Below are positions 43,611 through 52,409 of a stretch of DNA of 64,000 nucleotides, piece after piece. This DNA is from Jiella mangrovi (GTDB taxonomy: Bacteria; Pseudomonadota; Alphaproteobacteria; Rhizobiales; Rhizobiaceae): positions 124,001-188,000 of the forward strand of contig NZ_JAGJCF010000003.1 of NCBI RefSeq assembly GCF_017815135.1, read 5' to 3'. The notes beneath the pieces were generated by a model. It was not told the DNA's origin. It saw nothing but the letters and a program-made list of their open reading frames with translations, and searched no databases. How positions within the stretch are numbered: the first letter of the stretch is position 1; each line of letters starts with the position of its first letter. Position numbers and translations under genes: made by a program.

Positions 43611-45017
43611 ATGACCATCAAGCTTACCTCTCGCCCCGCAGCCGGATCGCGCCCCATACGCGCCGTGACGCCTGCCGGCCTGGACAGTCTTTCCGGATCC
43701 GAGAGTAAGTGGGCGAAGACGATGCGCTTTTCCGGGGAGGCGGGGTCGTTCCTGGTCGTGCCGGGCGAGGGCGGCGAGCCCGTCTCGGCGCTTCTGGGGA
43801 TCGGGGCGTCCCAGAAAGACGCTTGGCGCAAGGCCGCCGTCCCGTTCAGCTTCGGCGCTCTTTCTGGCAAGCTGCCGGCCGGGCAATGGCATGTCGAAGC
43901 CGACGACGGTGCCGGGGACCCGACGCTGCGCGCGCTCGCAATGCGCCTCGGCGGCTACCGCTTTTCGCGCTACAAGGCGGCGGCCGGGAAGGACGAGGCC
44001 GATGTCGAGGTCTTCGCCGGAGAAGAGGCAGACCTAGAAGAGGCGAACCGCCTGGCCGACGCGGTCTTTCTGGCGCGCGATCTGATCAACACGCCGACGA
44101 ACGATCTCGGACCCGCCGAACTCGAAGCCGCCGCGCGCAAGCTTGCCGACGAATTCGGCGCCGAGTTTTCGGTCATCACCGGCGACGAGCTCCTCGCCCG
44201 AAACTTCCCGATGATCCACGCCGTCGGCAGGGCGAGCGCCGATGCGCCGAGGCTGATCGACTTTTCCTGCGGCCGCGCCGACGCGCCCAAGGTGACACTG
44301 GTCGGCAAGGGTGTCTGTTTCGATACCGGCGGCCTCGACATCAAGCCGTCCTCCTCGATGCTCCTGATGAAGAAGGACATGGGCGGCGCCGCCAATGTGC
44401 TCGGACTTGCCCGCCTGATCATGGCGAGCCGGCTCGACGTTCGTCTGCGGGTGCTGATTCCGGCGGTGGAGAACTCGATCTCCGCTTCGGCCTTCCGCCC
44501 CGGCGACGTGCTTCAAAGCCGCAAGGGCAAGACGGTCGAGATCGGCAATACGGATGCCGAGGGCCGGCTGGTCCTCGCCGACGCCCTGACACTCGCCGAT
44601 GAGGAGACGCCGGAGATCCTGATCGACATGGCGACGCTGACGGGCGCGGCGCGTGTGGCGCTCGGCCCGGACATGCCGCCCTTCTACAGCTCCGATGCGG
44701 AGTTTTCGGCGAGCCTTGCCGCAGCGTCGGTCGCCGTTGCCGATCCGGTCTGGCAGCTGCCGCTCTACCAGCCCTATGCGGAAAACCTTTCCTCGAAGAT
44801 CGCCGACATCAACAATGTCACCAGCGACGGGTTCGCCGGGTCGATCACGGCCGCGCTGTTCCTCGAAGGCTTCGTGGAACGGGCCAAGAGCTGGGCGCAT
44901 TTCGACGTCTATGGCTGGAGGCCGAAGGCTTCGCCGATCGGACCCGTCGGCGGTGAGGCTCAGGCAATCCGCGCGATCTATGCCGTGTTGCAGCAGCGCT
45001 TCGGGACGGTGTCCTGA
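43611..45017 (+). CDS. Leucyl aminopeptidase (M17 family)
   Basis: A 468-residue M17 aminopeptidase. LVGKGVCFDTGGLDIKPSSS contains a metal-binding Asp and the start of the active site, and NTDAEGRLVLADAL at residue 313 is the family signature with the zinc-binding Asp and Glu plus catalytic Arg. The N-terminal 160 residues form the shorter domain. It removes N-terminal residues from peptides, using two divalent metals in a hexamer. The true start is ATG 43611; the frame upstream is non-coding. The downstream NlpC/P60 gene is 76 bases away and probably in the same operon. Confidence 0.93.
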   Translation: MTIKLTSRPAAGSRPIRAVTPAGLDSLSGSESKWAKTMRFSGEAGSFLVVPGEGGEPVSALLGIGASQKDAWRKAAVPFSFGALSGKLPAGQWHVEADDGAGDPTLRALAMRLGGYRFSRYKAAAGKDEADVEVFAGEEADLEEANRLADAVFLARDLINTPTNDLGPAELEAAARKLADEFGAEFSVITGDELLARNFPMIHAVGRASADAPRLIDFSCGRADAPKVTLVGKGVCFDTGGLDIKPSSSMLLMKKDMGGAANVLGLARLIMASRLDVRLRVLIPAVENSISASAFRPGDVLQSRKGKTVEIGNTDAEGRLVLADALTLADEETPEILIDMATLTGAARVALGPDMPPFYSSDAEFSASLAAASVAVADPVWQLPLYQPYAENLSSKIADINNVTSDGFAGSITAALFLEGFVERAKSWAHFDVYGWRPKASPIGPVGGEAQAIRAIYAVLQQRFGTVS

Positions 45018-45093
45018 GCGTGATCGTCCGGCAGGCGGGCTGACATGGCCTTAGAACGGGGCCTTCGAACGGGGCCCTCGAAAGGGGATGAGA

Positions 45094-45963
45094 ATGTCCG
45101 ATGGACTGAACCCTCGGCTGAACGCCTTTCGCGGCGATCTGGCCGATGCTCGGTTGGAAGGAAGGGTCGAGGCCGAGCGTTTCGTGAAGGGGCAGGCGCA
45201 GCGCGTGGTCGTGCCTCTCGCGCCGCTCAGGCGCCGGCCGCATGACGAGGCGCCGCTCGACACGGAACTCCTGATGGGCGAACGCGTCCTCGTCTTCGAG
45301 ACGACGACGGACGGCTGGTCCTGGGTGCAGGCCGAAGCCGACGGCTATGTCGGTTATCTTCCGGCCTCCTGCCTCGGGCCACAGGACGATCGGGTTCCCA
45401 CCGCGCGGGTCGTGGCTCCGCGAACGCTGGTCTTCTCCGGCCCGGACATCAAGCTCAAGCCGCTCGGCGCCCTGCCGATGGGAGCCCTGGTGACGGTGAC
45501 GGGCGGCGCGAGCGACCACAACGCCGACTATGCCGAGCTTTCCTCCGGCGGCTACGTCGTGGTGCAGCATCTCGCCCCGCTGGATGCGCTGCAGGCGGAT
45601 TTCGTCGCGGTGGCAGAGAAATTCCTCGGTGTCCCGTATCTGTGGGGCGGCAAGAGCGTGCTCGGCATCGACTGTTCGGGCCTCGTCCAGATCGCTCTGG
45701 AGATGACCGGGCGGCGGGCGCCGCGAGACAGCGGCGTCCAGGAGCGCGCACTTGGAACGCGGCTCGCCGGCATCGAGGGGCTGCAGCGCGGCGACCTCGT
45801 CTTCTGGAAGGGCCATCTCGGGATCATGGCCGACGGACAGCATCTCCTCCATGCCAATGCCCATCACATGATGACGGCGATCGAGCCGTTGTCGAGCACG
45901 GTCGAGCGGCTGGAAGCAAAAGGGGTTCCCGTCACCAGCATCCGGCGGCTTCAAGCCGGCTGA
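45094..45963 (+). CDS. NlpC/P60 family peptidase with SH3-like domains
   Basis: A 289-residue protein with two SH3-like beta domains (residues about 30-150) and a C-terminal NlpC/P60 domain. Cys194 in GIDCSGLVQIALEMTG is the nucleophile and GHLGIMADGQHLLHANAHH carries the catalytic His. The family cleaves gamma-D-Glu-diaminopimelate links in wall peptides. It lacks a signal peptide, so it may act on recycled muropeptides in the cytoplasm. That would pair it with the M17 aminopeptidase immediately upstream. ATG 45094 has AAGGGGATGAGA in front; 45088 is possible. Confidence 0.9.
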   Translation: MSDGLNPRLNAFRGDLADARLEGRVEAERFVKGQAQRVVVPLAPLRRRPHDEAPLDTELLMGERVLVFETTTDGWSWVQAEADGYVGYLPASCLGPQDDRVPTARVVAPRTLVFSGPDIKLKPLGALPMGALVTVTGGASDHNADYAELSSGGYVVVQHLAPLDALQADFVAVAEKFLGVPYLWGGKSVLGIDCSGLVQIALEMTGRRAPRDSGVQERALGTRLAGIEGLQRGDLVFWKGHLGIMADGQHLLHANAHHMMTAIEPLSSTVERLEAKGVPVTSIRRLQAG

Positions 45964-46062
45964 GGCGAAATGGCGAGGTCGCGCCGTTGGCTCGGCGGGA
46001 CTGATCGTCTAGTTCTCGTCCTATGGGCGCCCCTGTGTGTGAGGCGCCGATGGGAGGAAGAG

Positions 46063-46809
46063 ATGAGCGATAAGATTGCGGTTGTGACCGGCGGCGGGAC
46101 GGGCGTCGGCAAGGCGATCACCAGGGCACTGGTCGCCGACGGATTTCAGGTGGTGATCACCGGCCGGCGCGAGAGTGTGCTGAAAGAGGCTGCCAAAGAG
46201 ATCGATGCAAGCGCGGTTCATGCCGTCGCCGCGGACGTCTCCGATCGGGCCGCCGTCGCGACGCTGTTTGCGAGGGTCGAGGAGAAGTTTGGCCGGCTGG
46301 ATCTCCTCGTCAACAATGCCGGCGTCTTTTCGCCCTCCGTGCCGCTCGAGGAGCTGCCGGCGGAGGAGTGGAACAAGGCCGTCGGCGCCAATCTCTCCGG
46401 CTCGTTCTTCTGTATCCAGGAAGCCTTCCGCATCATGAAGGCGCAGAGCCCGCGCGGCGGAAGGATCATCAACAACGGCTCGATATCGGCAACGACGCCC
46501 CGGCCGAATTCGGCGCCCTATACGGCGACCAAGCACGCCATCACCGGCCTCACCAAGGCGGCTTCCCTCGACGGGCGCAAGTTCGACATCGCCGTCGGCC
46601 AGATCGACATCGGCAATGCCGCGAGCGAAATGACATCGAAGATGTCCGGCGGCGTCATGCAGGCGAATGGCGAGATGCGCCCCGAGCCGACCATCGACGC
46701 CGCCCACATCGCGCGGGCGGTTTCCTACATGGCGAGCCTGCCGCTCGATGCGAACGTCTTCACCATGACCGTGATGGCCAACCAGATGCCCTTTGTCGGG
46801 CGTGGCTGA
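46063..46809 (+). CDS. Short-chain dehydrogenase/reductase
   Basis: A 248-residue [20 protein letters not shown] is the cofactor loop, ITGRRE after the second strand carries Arg residues that favour NADP, NNAG is present, and [21 protein letters not shown] holds the Ser, Tyr and Lys. It sits 100 bases after the NlpC/P60 gene and before a convergent cheW. ATG 46063 follows GGGAGGAAGAG. Substrate not predictable. Confidence 0.87.
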   Translation: MSDKIAVVTGGGTGVGKAITRALVADGFQVVITGRRESVLKEAAKEIDASAVHAVAADVSDRAAVATLFARVEEKFGRLDLLVNNAGVFSPSVPLEELPAEEWNKAVGANLSGSFFCIQEAFRIMKAQSPRGGRIINNGSISATTPRPNSAPYTATKHAITGLTKAASLDGRKFDIAVGQIDIGNAASEMTSKMSGGVMQANGEMRPEPTIDAAHIARAVSYMASLPLDANVFTMTVMANQMPFVGRG

Positions 46810-46897
46810 GCGACAGGCCGGCGCGCCCGCCAGAAAGCTCGCGCCGGCTGTCCTTCGCCGAATCTGCCGCTGATAGGAGGCAGCGGCGAGACGACAA

Positions 46898-47383
46898 TCA
46901 GAAGAATTCCGCCTTGTTCGTCTCGGAGAACATCCGCTCCAGATTGAGGAAACAGATCATCTCGCCCTGCTGGGGGATGATGCCCTCGACGAAGCTCTTG
47001 TCGAAGCCCGAATTCATTTCGGGCACGGGCTGGATCACTTCGGTGGCGACCGAGAGGATGTCGGAGACGCGATCGACCATCAGGCCGAAGATGGCGCCGC
47101 CGAGCTCGGCGACGACGATGGCGCTGCGCTCGGTGGGCTCGGAGCGGCCGAGGCCGAGCTTGCGGGCGGTATTGATGACGGGAATCACTGCGCCGCGCAG
47201 ATTCATCATCCCCATGACTTCGGGCGGGGCATGCGGCAGCGGCGTCGACTTGGCGTAGCCGCGGATCTCGCGGATCGACGTGGTGCGCACGCAGAACTGC
47301 TGCTCGCCGAGATAAAAGGCGATGATCTCGATCGGGGGCTCGCTCGCGTGGCTTTGGCTGGCGGGGGCTTCTGCTGTCATCAT
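46898..47383 (-). CDS. cheW: CheW-type chemotaxis adaptor
   Basis: A 161-residue CheW domain protein. FYLGEQQFCVRTTSIREIRG, then VMGMMNLRGAVIPVINTARK and GLMVDRVSDIL are the three conserved parts of the fold. It normally links chemoreceptors to CheA. No other chemotaxis gene is in the window, so it is an isolated CheW, probably joining an array encoded elsewhere. It has its own promoter region of 433 bases shared with the divergent fusion gene. Confidence 0.92.
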   Translation of the reverse strand: MMTAEAPASQSHASEPPIEIIAFYLGEQQFCVRTTSIREIRGYAKSTPLPHAPPEVMGMMNLRGAVIPVINTARKLGLGRSEPTERSAIVVAELGGAIFGLMVDRVSDILSVATEVIQPVPEMNSGFDKSFVEGIIPQQGEMICFLNLERMFSETNKAEFF

Positions 47384-47816
47384 TTCATTGGTTCCACTGA
47401 AAGTGTTGCGCGGATTGCCACTTGGTTCGTGCGCTCGCCTTGAGAGTTTCGGTCACAGATGCTGGTGTGTTCGGCTTGAAGTGGCTCTCTTCGCCGGAAA
47501 GGCGCGAAGGCGAGGCTGAATTTCCAAAACACCACACGAAATCAGATCTTCACCGCGTGTCCTTTCGATACCGAAATCCGTTGCGTCACGTTCCGGCACT
47601 CGGCCGGATGTCGGCAGCGGAATGTTAGCAGGCAAAACCTTATCGGTTCTTTCTGGCGCTTGGCTGGAGGGAGCGGCTAGACACCGATGGGAAGCTGCGC
47701 GGTGGCGATAGCGGCAGGTTGCAAGCAGGCGATGGCGATGAATTTCTCCGTCGCTTTTCAGCCCGCATCAAGGCATAAGGGCGCAGTCGTGCGGCCGGTA
47801 TGGATGTTCGCGGATT
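47384..47816. other. 433-base divergent gap between cheW and the GNAT-peptidase gene
   Basis: No gene was recognised in this stretch; short open frames here lack codon-usage or start signals. It must hold the promoters of two divergent units. No clear palindrome or repeat was noticed. Confidence 0.5.
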
Positions 47817-48989
47817 ATGACTGCCATGCTCGCAAACAGCGCTTCGATCGATGCACTTGATCCATCCCGTGAAAAAGAACCGCTGGCCCGTCTGCGGCCG
47901 GCGACCGCGGAAGACATCGATGCGCTGGTCGCGCTCGAAGAGGCCTCCTTCGTCGCGGACCGCATCACCCGCCGATCGTTCAGAAACCTCATCGGTTCGC
48001 CGAGTGCGCTCATCATCGTTGCCTGTGGCGGCGACCAGCGCACGCTCGCCGGCTATGCCGCGCTGCTGTTTCGCCGGGGCACCGCGCTGGCGCGGCTCTA
48101 TTCGCTCGCGGTGGCGGTCGGCGCCGCCGGAAAGGGCATCGGTCGCGCGCTGTTGAAGGCCGCCGAGACCGAGGCCTTCGAGCGCGACCGCATCCTCTTG
48201 CGGCTGGAGGTGCGCGAGGACAACGAGCGGGCGATCAAGCTCTACCGCGCCAACGGCTATCGGCCGATCGGTCGCTATCTCGACTATTACGACGACCACA
48301 TGCCGGCGCTGCGCTTCGAAAAGACCCTGCGCGGCGAAAAGCTCTTCGAGACCGGCGTTCCCTATTACGAGCAGACCACCGATTTCACCTGTGGGTCATG
48401 CTGTCTGATGATGGCGATGGCGCGGGACGTGCCGGGATTTCGTCTCGATCCGGTGATGGAAATCCGCCTCTGGCGCGAGGCGACGACGATTTTCATGATG
48501 TCCGGCCCTGGCGGCTGCGACCCCTTTGGCCTCGCCGTCACGGCCCATGAATTCGGCCTCGATGCGCAGATACACGTCTCTCAGGCCGGCGATCTCTTTC
48601 TCGAGGGCGTCAGAAACGTCCACAAGCAGAAGGTGATGATGCTCGCCCAGGAGGATTTCCGCCGGCGGGCCGCAGAGTATGAGATCCCGACCGTCGTCGA
48701 GCCGTTCACCCTCGATCTGCTCTCGGCTCATCTGAAGAAAGGCGGCACGGCGATCGTGCTCGTTTCCGGCTACCACATGTTCGCCAAGAAGGTGCCGCAC
48801 TGGGTGCTCGCCCATGGGGACGATGGTCGCCATATTGTCATCCACGACCCCTGGGTCGCTGACGAAAAGGGCGAATCCATCGCCGACGCGGCCTATTTGC
48901 CGCTGCCTTATGCAACCTTTGACAAGATGGCGCGCTTCGGGAAGTCCGTCCTGCGGGCGGCCGTTTTTCTCTCACCGCGCCGGAGCTGA
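47817..48989 (+). CDS. GNAT acetyltransferase fused to a C39-like (papain-fold) peptidase
   Basis: A 390-residue two-domain protein. Residues about 25-170 are a GNAT domain (RLRPATAEDIDALVALEEAS, then YSLAVAVGAAGKGIGRALLK with the acetyl-CoA loop, and REDNERAIKLYRANGYRPIG). Residues 175-390 are a papain-like peptidase: YYEQTTDFTCGSCCLMMAMA with Cys192, His328 in VPHWVLAHG and Asp344 in HDPW. The start is ATG 47817, or the second ATG 47826. The ATP-grasp ligase gene starts 9 bases after its stop. Iyer and colleagues described this fusion beside RLAN/ATP-grasp ligases and predicted synthesis or tagging of peptides. A known substrate is lacking. Confidence 0.8.
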   Translation: MTAMLANSASIDALDPSREKEPLARLRPATAEDIDALVALEEASFVADRITRRSFRNLIGSPSALIIVACGGDQRTLAGYAALLFRRGTALARLYSLAVAVGAAGKGIGRALLKAAETEAFERDRILLRLEVREDNERAIKLYRANGYRPIGRYLDYYDDHMPALRFEKTLRGEKLFETGVPYYEQTTDFTCGSCCLMMAMARDVPGFRLDPVMEIRLWREATTIFMMSGPGGCDPFGLAVTAHEFGLDAQIHVSQAGDLFLEGVRNVHKQKVMMLAQEDFRRRAAEYEIPTVVEPFTLDLLSAHLKKGGTAIVLVSGYHMFAKKVPHWVLAHGDDGRHIVIHDPWVADEKGESIADAAYLPLPYATFDKMARFGKSVLRAAVFLSPRRS

Positions 48990-48998
48990 ACCTCCTTC

Positions 48999-50453
48999 AT
49001 GTCCCAATGGGTCGTCCTCGCCGGTCGCTTGTCCGACCTCGACAACAGCGCCACCCCGCACAAGGTGATGACCAGCCGGGACTATCTTGCCCGTCCCGGC
49101 CTGTTTCGCGGACAGCGCCCGAAGATCATCAATCTGTCGCGCAGCTACACCTATCAAAGCCGGGGCTATTACGCCTCGCTGCTGGCCGAGGCGCGTGGCC
49201 ATCGCATCATTCCCTCGGTCGAGACGATGATCGACCTGTCGGAGAAGAAGCTCTACGAAAACGCGCTGCCCGAACTCGATTCCGTGCTTCGCAAGGCCTG
49301 TGCCAAAGGTGAGACGGTCTCGTCGCCGATAAGAATCTATTTCGGCTATGCCTGCGACGCGCGGCTCGAGCGATTTGCCAAGCTGGTCTTCGACTGGTTT
49401 CGGGCGCCGGCACTCGACATTCACATCGAACCGAACGCCGCCGTGCCGACCATCAAGCGGATTGCGTTTTCGCCGCTCGGCAAGTTCGACGACGGCGAGA
49501 TGGCGCGGCTCTATGCCGCGATGGAGCGCTATACGGCGCGTGAATGGCGCGCCGCCAAGACCAAGACGCCGGCGAAATACGCCTTCGCGACCCTCTATGA
49601 TCCCCGCGAGGAGCTGCCGCCGTCCTCGGTCGATACGCTCAAGCACTGGTCCCGGGTCGCGGCCCGGCTCGGTGTCGACGTCGAGCCGATCACCAGAAAG
49701 GACCTGCCGCGGCTCGCCAATTTCGACGCCCTGTTCATCCGCGAGACCACCTCGATCTCCAACCATACCTATCGCTTTGCCCGCCGGGCGATGCAGGAGG
49801 GGATGCCGGTCATCGACGATCCGATTTCGATGATCCGCTGCACCAACAAGGTCTATCTCAACGAGCTGATGGCGGCGAACGCCGTCGCCTGTCCGCAGAG
49901 CCTGATGATCGCCGGCCGCGAGGACCTCAAACGCGCCGCCGACGAACTCGGCTTTCCGATGGTGCTGAAAATTCCCGACGGCTCGTTCTCGCGCGGGGTC
50001 AAGAAAGTCGCCGATTTTGCCGGCCTCGAAACTTTGGCGACGGCGTGGCTGGAAGATTCCGACCTTCTGATCGCGCAGAAATTCATGCCGACGAAATTCG
50101 ATTGGCGGATTGGCGTTCTGGGCGGCGAGCCGCTCTTCGCGGTCCAGTATCTGATGGCCAACAACCATTGGCAGATCATCAATCACGAGACCGGCGGTCG
50201 CCCGCTCGAAGGTGGCTTCAAGACCTTCTCGCTCGGCGATACGCCGCCTCACGTCCTCGATGCGGGGCTGCGAGCCGCCCGCTGCATCGGCGACGGGCTT
50301 TACGGCGTGGACCTCAAGGAAACCGACGACGGGGTCTTCGTCATCGAGGTCAACGACAACCCGAACCTCGAACACGGTGTCGAGGATCAGGTCGAGAAGG
50401 ACGAGGTCTGGACCCGGCTCACCCGCTGGTTCATCGACCGGATCGAGCGGTAA
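48999..50453 (+). CDS. RLAN-domain RimK-like ATP-grasp ligase
   Basis: A 484-residue protein. The N-terminal ~200 residues (NLSRSYTYQSRGYYASLLAE, RIYFGYACDARLERFAKLVF) correspond to the RLAN domain, and from about residue 270 the RimK-like ATP-grasp begins (TNKVYLNELMAANAVACPQS, FPMVLKIPDGSFSRGVKKVA, IEVNDNPNLEHGVEDQ, with Mg-binding Glu and Asn). It should form amide bonds using ATP, joining amino acids or peptides end to end or to a protein. It pairs with the GNAT-peptidase fusion 9 bases upstream in one operon, the peptidase probably trimming and the ligase extending. Confidence 0.85.
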   Translation: MSQWVVLAGRLSDLDNSATPHKVMTSRDYLARPGLFRGQRPKIINLSRSYTYQSRGYYASLLAEARGHRIIPSVETMIDLSEKKLYENALPELDSVLRKACAKGETVSSPIRIYFGYACDARLERFAKLVFDWFRAPALDIHIEPNAAVPTIKRIAFSPLGKFDDGEMARLYAAMERYTAREWRAAKTKTPAKYAFATLYDPREELPPSSVDTLKHWSRVAARLGVDVEPITRKDLPRLANFDALFIRETTSISNHTYRFARRAMQEGMPVIDDPISMIRCTNKVYLNELMAANAVACPQSLMIAGREDLKRAADELGFPMVLKIPDGSFSRGVKKVADFAGLETLATAWLEDSDLLIAQKFMPTKFDWRIGVLGGEPLFAVQYLMANNHWQIINHETGGRPLEGGFKTFSLGDTPPHVLDAGLRAARCIGDGLYGVDLKETDDGVFVIEVNDNPNLEHGVEDQVEKDEVWTRLTRWFIDRIER

Positions 50454-50510
50454 ATCGAGCCGCCTCGATTTTCGAGCGCGGGCTCGCGTTCCTCGAACCG
50501 CGCTCTCTCG

Positions 50511-52196
50511 TCAGGCCTCGCGCATGTGATCCGCGCGGCCGCGCGCGCCGACGATTTCGATCGAGGCGGAGGGAGCGCTGAACCAGTAGGCGGTCCTGGA
50601 GCCCGAATAGCCCGTATTGCTCCACGAGCCGCCGAGCCGGACAGCATTGGGCTGGCTGAATGTCTGGCCTCGGCCCTCGGTGTTGTCGCCCCAGTTATTG
50701 GCATAGGGGCCGCCGAATGCATTCCCCCAGACCCAGAGGCAGCCGGTCGCCTGGGTGACGCCCCATTTCGAGGTGAATTTGCGATCGTGGTTCGATGCGC
50801 CGACATTGGTCGTTGCAAGGCCGGTCGTCACCGGATCGCTGCCGCGCGATGCCGCTTCGAGCGTTCCGAACGCTGCGGCAGAAAAATCGCCGTAGCCGAG
50901 CAGCCGCTTGCCCACGGACGAGAGCAGTTCCGTCGCCTCGTACCAGGTCAGCGAGCCGTAGGTCGCAACGCCGTCGCCGCCGAACATCCCCGGCACTTTC
51001 GGTGGAACCGATCCGGTGGCGATCGTCGCGCCGGCGCGCGATGATCCGTCGACGTCGACATTGGTGCCGGTCAGATAGATGTCGCACCAGAACTGGCCCG
51101 CCACCAGCGCCATGCCGCGCGGATCGGCGCAGGCCGGCCGCCATTTCAGGTCCCACAGGCTGTAGGGATTGATCTGCGGTGTCCCATCGCCGCCGGTGTT
51201 GTAGCCCCCGGCATTTCCGCCGGCCGCATAGTGGAAGCCGCCGACTTTCCGGCTGTCCGCCGTCGTATGTCCGGACGGCGCCTGAAAATTCGCGTCCGCT
51301 TTGACCGACCCGTCGGAGCAGACATAGATCGCGTAGTCGGTCCCTGGAACGAGCGCCGGCATCTCGACGGCGGTCGGCGCGGCAAACGCGTGAACGAAGC
51401 CGGCGACGCCGACAAGCGTGCCCGCCTTCATGTTGAGTGTTCCCGTTCCGGTTCGCGTGAAGGCGACGCTCGCGGGGTCGGCTTTGCGGAAAAGGCCCGC
51501 CGCCAGATGCTCGAGCGCGGCCGTCTGGGGGAAGGTGACGCGCCCCGTCGTCCGCTCGACCGCGATCGCATCGTGGAACGTCGCGCCATCGGGAGAGACC
51601 TTGAGGCGGAAATCGTCGTCGCCGTAAAGCCCCATCAGGGCGCGGGTCGACCATCCGCTCTGGAAATTGAAGCCGGCATCCTTGCCGGCACCCTCCTTGT
51701 TGAACGTGCCGAGCACGCTGCCATTGCCGCTTCCCGACACGTCGTCATGACTGATGAGGACGGCGGAGGTCTTCACGGCAAGGCGATTGTTGTCGTCGGC
51801 CGCGGTGTTGACGCCGAGACGCGAGAGCGTGCCGGACGAGAACTCCTCGGCGCCCGGGACGGCGGATGTCCAACCGGCCCCGTCGTGAAGGAGCAGTCTG
51901 CCCTCGGATGAACACCAGGCCCGCCATCCCGCCCGCGGTTCGAGGAACATCCAGGCGCCGTCCTGCCAGACCGCGACGTTGCCGCCTTGTCCGATCCAGT
52001 CTCCCGAGGCGCTGCTGGAGACGATGTAGCGATCGCCGGCGAGGGGATCGGCCGGCGGCTCGGTCAGGTCGCGGGCGTGGACGGCGAGATGGACGAGGGC
52101 ATCGAGCCGGATCAGCGCGTCGTTGTGCGTGACGTGCTTCTGGGCTTGATCGGCGAGGATGACGGGAAGGGCGAGGCGATCCGTTGTGTCGGGCAT
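50511..52196 (-). CDS. DUF2793 tail-fibre-like protein with C-type-lectin-like end
   Basis: A 561-residue protein. Residues about 8-105 form a DUF2793 domain (ADQAQKHVTHNDALIRLDAL, DRYIVSSSASGDWIGQGGNV), seen in phage and gene-transfer-agent tail proteins. A middle beta-rich fibre region follows. The last ~170 residues (PRGMALVAGQFWCDIYLTGT, LTWYEATELLSSVGKRLLGY, VRLGGSWSNTGYSGSRTAYW, ending GARGRADHMREA) look like the C-type-lectin fold of phage tropism proteins diversified by retroelements. AAGGACC precedes ATG 52196. There is no other phage gene and no reverse transcriptase in the window, so it is an orphan, probably surface or tail related. Confidence 0.72.
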   Translation of the reverse strand: MPDTTDRLALPVILADQAQKHVTHNDALIRLDALVHLAVHARDLTEPPADPLAGDRYIVSSSASGDWIGQGGNVAVWQDGAWMFLEPRAGWRAWCSSEGRLLLHDGAGWTSAVPGAEEFSSGTLSRLGVNTAADDNNRLAVKTSAVLISHDDVSGSGNGSVLGTFNKEGAGKDAGFNFQSGWSTRALMGLYGDDDFRLKVSPDGATFHDAIAVERTTGRVTFPQTAALEHLAAGLFRKADPASVAFTRTGTGTLNMKAGTLVGVAGFVHAFAAPTAVEMPALVPGTDYAIYVCSDGSVKADANFQAPSGHTTADSRKVGGFHYAAGGNAGGYNTGGDGTPQINPYSLWDLKWRPACADPRGMALVAGQFWCDIYLTGTNVDVDGSSRAGATIATGSVPPKVPGMFGGDGVATYGSLTWYEATELLSSVGKRLLGYGDFSAAAFGTLEAASRGSDPVTTGLATTNVGASNHDRKFTSKWGVTQATGCLWVWGNAFGGPYANNWGDNTEGRGQTFSQPNAVRLGGSWSNTGYSGSRTAYWFSAPSASIEIVGARGRADHMREA

Positions 52197-52239
52197 GGTT
52201 AGGTCCTTGTGGAGAAGAATCTTCGCAAGGATCGCCTGT

Positions 52240-52340
52240 GATCGGGCACCCGCGGATTACTTTTCCAAAAATGCCAAAAATTGAATCAATGATTTCCCAT
52301 ATAAAACAGAGGTTTTTATAAAAAACATGAGAGATTGCTT
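52240..52340. other. AT-rich stretch before the tail-fibre-like gene
   Basis: Around 52258-52330 the sequence (for example TTTTTATAAAAAACATGAGA) is much richer in A and T than the rest of the window. It probably contains the promoter of the tail-fibre-like gene or marks an insertion junction; the whole gap to the LrgB gene is 213 bases and no gene was seen. Confidence 0.5.
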
Positions 52341-52409
52341 GATCTTGGATATCCTCGGTTTCGACGGAGCGGCGCGGCCGATCCGGGCCGACGGCCCGCG
52401 CCAACCCGC

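Noticed and set aside
50511-52196. Active diversity-generating retroelement
   Set aside because: No reverse transcriptase, template repeat or accessory gene is visible; only the target-like protein is present.
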